Below are positions 59,226-64,000 of a stretch of DNA of 64,000 nt, piece after piece. The stretch comes from Chelativorans salis (GTDB lineage Bacteria; Pseudomonadota; Alphaproteobacteria; Rhizobiales; Rhizobiaceae). How positions within the stretch are numbered: position 1 is the stretch's first letter; every line of letters begins with the position of its first letter. The position numbers and the translations under genes were made by a program. The DNA lies in assembly GCF_025336525.1 (NCBI RefSeq), contig NZ_JAOCZP010000004.1:372001-436000 (forward strand), read 5' to 3'. The notes under the pieces were generated by a model. The model was not told where the DNA came from. It saw only the letters and a list, made by a program, of their open reading frames with translations, and made no database searches.

Positions 59226-60110
59226 ATGCCCTCCCTTAAGGACCTTCGCAACCGGATCGCCTCCGTCAAGGCGACGCAGAAGATCACCAAGGCGATGCAG
59301 ATGGTCGCCGCGGCAAAGCTGCGTCGTGCCCAGGAGGCGGCCGAGGCCGCACGCCCCTATGCCGAGCGCATGGGCACAGTGCTGGCCAACGTGACGAGTA
59401 CCGTCTCGGGCACGGATGCACCGCCGCTGATGGCCGGCACCGGCAAGGACGACACGCATCTGCTGGTGGTGGCGACCGCAGAGCGCGGCCTTTGCGGCGG
59501 GTTCAACAGCCAGATCGCCAAGCTGGCGCGCGAGCATGCACGCGAGCTGATCGCCAACGGCAAGCAGGTGAAGATCCTCACCGTCGGCAAGAAGGGCTTC
59601 GATATCCTGCGCCGTGACTTCAGCGATCTCATCATAGACCGCGTGGAGCTTCGCGAGGTCAAGCAGATCGGCTTCGCGAACGCGGATGCCATCGCCAAGA
59701 AGGTGATCGGGCTGTTCGACGAGGGCCAGTTCGACGTCTGCACGCTGTTTTATTCCGAGTTCAAGTCAGTCATCAGCCAGGTGCCGACGGCGCAGCAGAT
59801 TATCCCCGCCGCCGTTTCGGAGGCCGAGGAAGAGGCGGAGGACGTTGCCGGCGGCGCGGCCTACGACTATGAGCCGGAAGCGGCGGCGATCCTGGCCGAC
59901 CTCATCCCGCGCAACATTGCCGTGCAGGTGTTCCGGGCGCTGCTCGAGAATGCAGCCGGCGAGATGGGCGCCAAGATGACGGCGATGGACAATGCGACGC
60001 GCAACGCGGGCGAGATGATCGACAAGCTGTCGATTACCTACAACCGCCAGCGCCAGGCGCAGATCACCAAGGAACTGATCGAAATCATTTCGGGCGCCGA
60101 AGCGCTCTAG
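59226..60110 (+). CDS. atpG: ATP synthase F1 subunit gamma
   Basis: A 294-residue rotor shaft. It begins [36 protein letters not shown] and ends [54 protein letters not shown]-type coiled coil. [12 protein letters not shown] is conserved. The start ATG 59226 is 13 bases after atpA; an open frame further upstream lies inside atpA. Confidence 0.96.
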   Translation: MPSLKDLRNRIASVKATQKITKAMQMVAAAKLRRAQEAAEAARPYAERMGTVLANVTSTVSGTDAPPLMAGTGKDDTHLLVVATAERGLCGGFNSQIAKLAREHARELIANGKQVKILTVGKKGFDILRRDFSDLIIDRVELREVKQIGFANADAIAKKVIGLFDEGQFDVCTLFYSEFKSVISQVPTAQQIIPAAVSEAEEEAEDVAGGAAYDYEPEAAAILADLIPRNIAVQVFRALLENAAGEMGAKMTAMDNATRNAGEMIDKLSITYNRQRQAQITKELIEIISGAEAL

Positions 60111-60126
60111 CGGATCGAAGAGGTAG

Positions 60127-61725
<1,599 letters not shown>

Positions 61726-61797
61726 TCCTCAGGCTGAACATTGAATAACGGCCGTAGGCGGAACTCGCCTCGGCCGAATCCCATTCGGTAGGACGTC

Positions 61798-62202
61798 ATG
61801 GCCCAAGCTTTCAAGTTCGAACTGGTCTCGCCCGAGCGGCTGCTTGTTTCCGAGGAGGTCGACCATGTCGTCATTCCCGGTACGGAAGGCGAGATGACCG
61901 TAATGGCCAACCACGCCCCGATCATGACCAACATCAAGCCGGGCGTGATCACCGTTGCGCGCGAGGGCAAGGAAGATCGCTACGTCGTCTTCGGCGGCTT
62001 TGCGGACATTCTGCCCGAAGGCTGCACACTGCTGGCGGAGTCGGCGGTGCATGTCGACGACATCGACCGCGAGGATCTCGCGCGCCGCATCCAGGAAGCG
62101 CGAGAGGACCTCGAGGACGCCAAGGACGACGAGGCGCGGACCAAGGCAGAGGAGTTCCTCGACCAGCTCACCACGCTGGAAGGTGCCATATTGCCGGCGT
62201 GA
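61798..62202 (+). CDS. atpC: ATP synthase F1 subunit epsilon
   Basis: A 134-residue subunit. FKFELVSPERLLVSEEVDHVVIPGTEGEMTVMANHAP is the beta-sandwich start; the C-terminal helical hairpin has EDLARRIQEAREDLEDAKDDEARTKAEEFLDQL. It inhibits ATP hydrolysis. Last gene of the operon, closed by a strong terminator. Confidence 0.95.
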   Translation: MAQAFKFELVSPERLLVSEEVDHVVIPGTEGEMTVMANHAPIMTNIKPGVITVAREGKEDRYVVFGGFADILPEGCTLLAESAVHVDDIDREDLARRIQEAREDLEDAKDDEARTKAEEFLDQLTTLEGAILPA

Positions 62203-62226
62203 GGCCGATTGCAAGGGAATTGAAGA

Positions 62227-62256
62227 GGCCGGCCCCTGCGCCGGCCCTTTTCTTTT
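62227..62256 (+). terminator. Terminator of the atp operon
   Basis: GGCCGGC (62227-62233) and GCCGGCC (62240-62246) with a six-base loop are followed by CTTTTCTTTTT. It lies 25 bases past the atpC stop. Confidence 0.82.
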
Positions 62257-62365
62257 TCGGCTGTTTCTCCCGACGACGAAACAAAATGCCCTAGATGCCG
62301 GTTGTGCAGAGAGCTGCACTGCACCTGGATCTAGAGGGCAGCGACATCAAGCAAGGAGAGACGAT

Positions 62366-62887
62366 ATGCGAGTGACGGCCACGGCCATACTGGCAGCGCT
62401 ACTGCCGCTTTCTCATGCTGTTGCACAGGAGGGTGGGGCGAGCCTTTCAGCCAACATGATCAATGCGGATGAACAAGAGGTCGGCACGGTGACATTCAAC
62501 GAAACAGCCTCGGGAATGGTGCACATCGTTGTGGAGATGACGGACCTGCCTCCTGGCCCGCATGGCTTCCACGTCCATGAAACAGGCGCGTGCGATGCCG
62601 GGGGTGGCTTCGAATCAGCGGGCGGCCACTACGCCGGCGATATGGAGCACGGCGTCCTCAGCGAAGGAGGTCCGCATCCGGGTGACCTGCCCAATGTGCA
62701 TGCCGGACAGGACGGCGTCTTGAGGGTGGAGTTCTTCACCGACCGGGTGTCGGTAAGCGAAGACGGCGAAAATCCGCTACAGGATGATGACGGTTCGGCA
62801 GTCGTGGTGCACGCTAATCCTGACGATTATAGCAGCCAGCCTTCCGGCGAGGCGGGGGAACGGATTGCTTGTGGGGTGATCGAGTAG
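62366..62887 (+). CDS. sodC: Periplasmic Cu/Zn superoxide dismutase
   Basis: A 173-residue exported enzyme. A signal peptide (VTATAILAALLPLSHAVAQ) precedes PGPHGFHVHETGACD with copper-ligand His residues, then GGHYAGDMEHG and GGPHPGDLPNVHAGQDG with zinc ligands, and AVVVHANPDDYSSQPSGEAGERIACGVIE with the last copper His and disulfide Cys. It removes superoxide in the periplasm. AAGGAGAG precedes ATG 62366. Convergent with acnA. Confidence 0.94.
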   Translation: MRVTATAILAALLPLSHAVAQEGGASLSANMINADEQEVGTVTFNETASGMVHIVVEMTDLPPGPHGFHVHETGACDAGGGFESAGGHYAGDMEHGVLSEGGPHPGDLPNVHAGQDGVLRVEFFTDRVSVSEDGENPLQDDDGSAVVVHANPDDYSSQPSGEAGERIACGVIE

Positions 62888-62917
62888 TCTCAGCACCCCT
62901 CTGAGGTAGTCGACGCC

Positions 62918-62948
62918 AAAAAAGCCGCCGGTGTCCCGGCGGCTTTTT
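62918..62948. terminator. Bidirectional terminator between sodC and acnA
   Basis: GCCGCCGG (62924-62931) and CCGGCGGC (62936-62943) form the stem, with TTTTT after it and AAAAAA before it, so it ends transcripts from both sides. Confidence 0.85.
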
Positions 62949-62967
62949 GGCTCAATATGACCGGTGA

Positions 62968-64000
<1,033 letters not shown>

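Overview
The window reads as chromosomal core DNA of an alphaproteobacterium of the order Hyphomicrobiales (Rhizobiales), most like the Mesorhizobium/Phyllobacteriaceae branch. This is inferred from gene content and order, not from a database match. The signs are: GC-rich third positions in all genes; the order ffh - chorismate mutase - GNAT - rpsP; rsmB - heparinase-like - purH; leuS - lptE; priA - small membrane protein - atpHAGDC; the roughly 1,600-residue NAD-glutamate dehydrogenase; a Lys/Ala-rich N-terminal extension on AtpD; and DUF1223, DUF1236, DUF1674 and Usg family proteins. No IS element, phage gene, CRISPR array, rRNA or tRNA gene was recognised.

Layout. Positions 1-5,600 hold a cut-off gene, a possible structured RNA with its own terminator, and DUF1223, xthA, lolA and ftsK, all on the minus strand. 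Positions 5,700-16,900 hold amtB-glnK (nitrogen signalling), a TesB thioesterase, a UbiH-type hydroxylase, an OsmC protein, a leucine-dehydrogenase-type enzyme, a hyuA-hyuB pair and ferredoxin-NADP reductase. Positions 16,900-24,200 hold htpX, rsmB, a heparinase-like gene, purH and an MFS carrier. Positions 24,200-33,900 hold NAD-glutamate dehydrogenase, an L,D-transpeptidase-like gene divergent from an OmpR-type regulator, and several small envelope proteins. Positions 33,900-39,700 hold sdhCDAB, a periplasmic MsrA, and a PmtA-like methyltransferase divergent from a TetR regulator with a clear palindromic operator. Positions 39,700-45,200 hold rpsP, GNAT, chorismate mutase and ffh, an SH3/DUF1236 gene with a stress-type promoter, a lytic transglycosylase, a tiny ORF with an exceptionally strong ribosome binding site, and a frameshifted Excalibur-type gene. 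Positions 45,200-54,200 hold acs, usg, yggS, leuS, lptE, an acyltransferase and a transaldolase. Positions 54,200-64,000 hold priA, atpHAGDC, sodC and the end of acnA.

Most genes are housekeeping: central carbon metabolism (sdh, acn, acs, tal), ATP synthesis, nitrogen assimilation (glnK, amtB, two amino-acid dehydrogenases), translation and protein targeting (rpsP, ffh, leuS, rsmB), and envelope upkeep (lolA, lptE, lytic transglycosylase, L,D-transpeptidase, acyltransferase, phospholipid methyltransferase).

The parts least explained by known families lie in two places. One is the RNA-like segment at about 285-455. The other is the 43.6-45.2 kb stretch around the transglycosylase gene, where a short motif recurs on both sides of the gene, a 22-residue ORF sits behind a perfect 16S-complementary leader, and a secreted Excalibur protein is split by a one-base frameshift.
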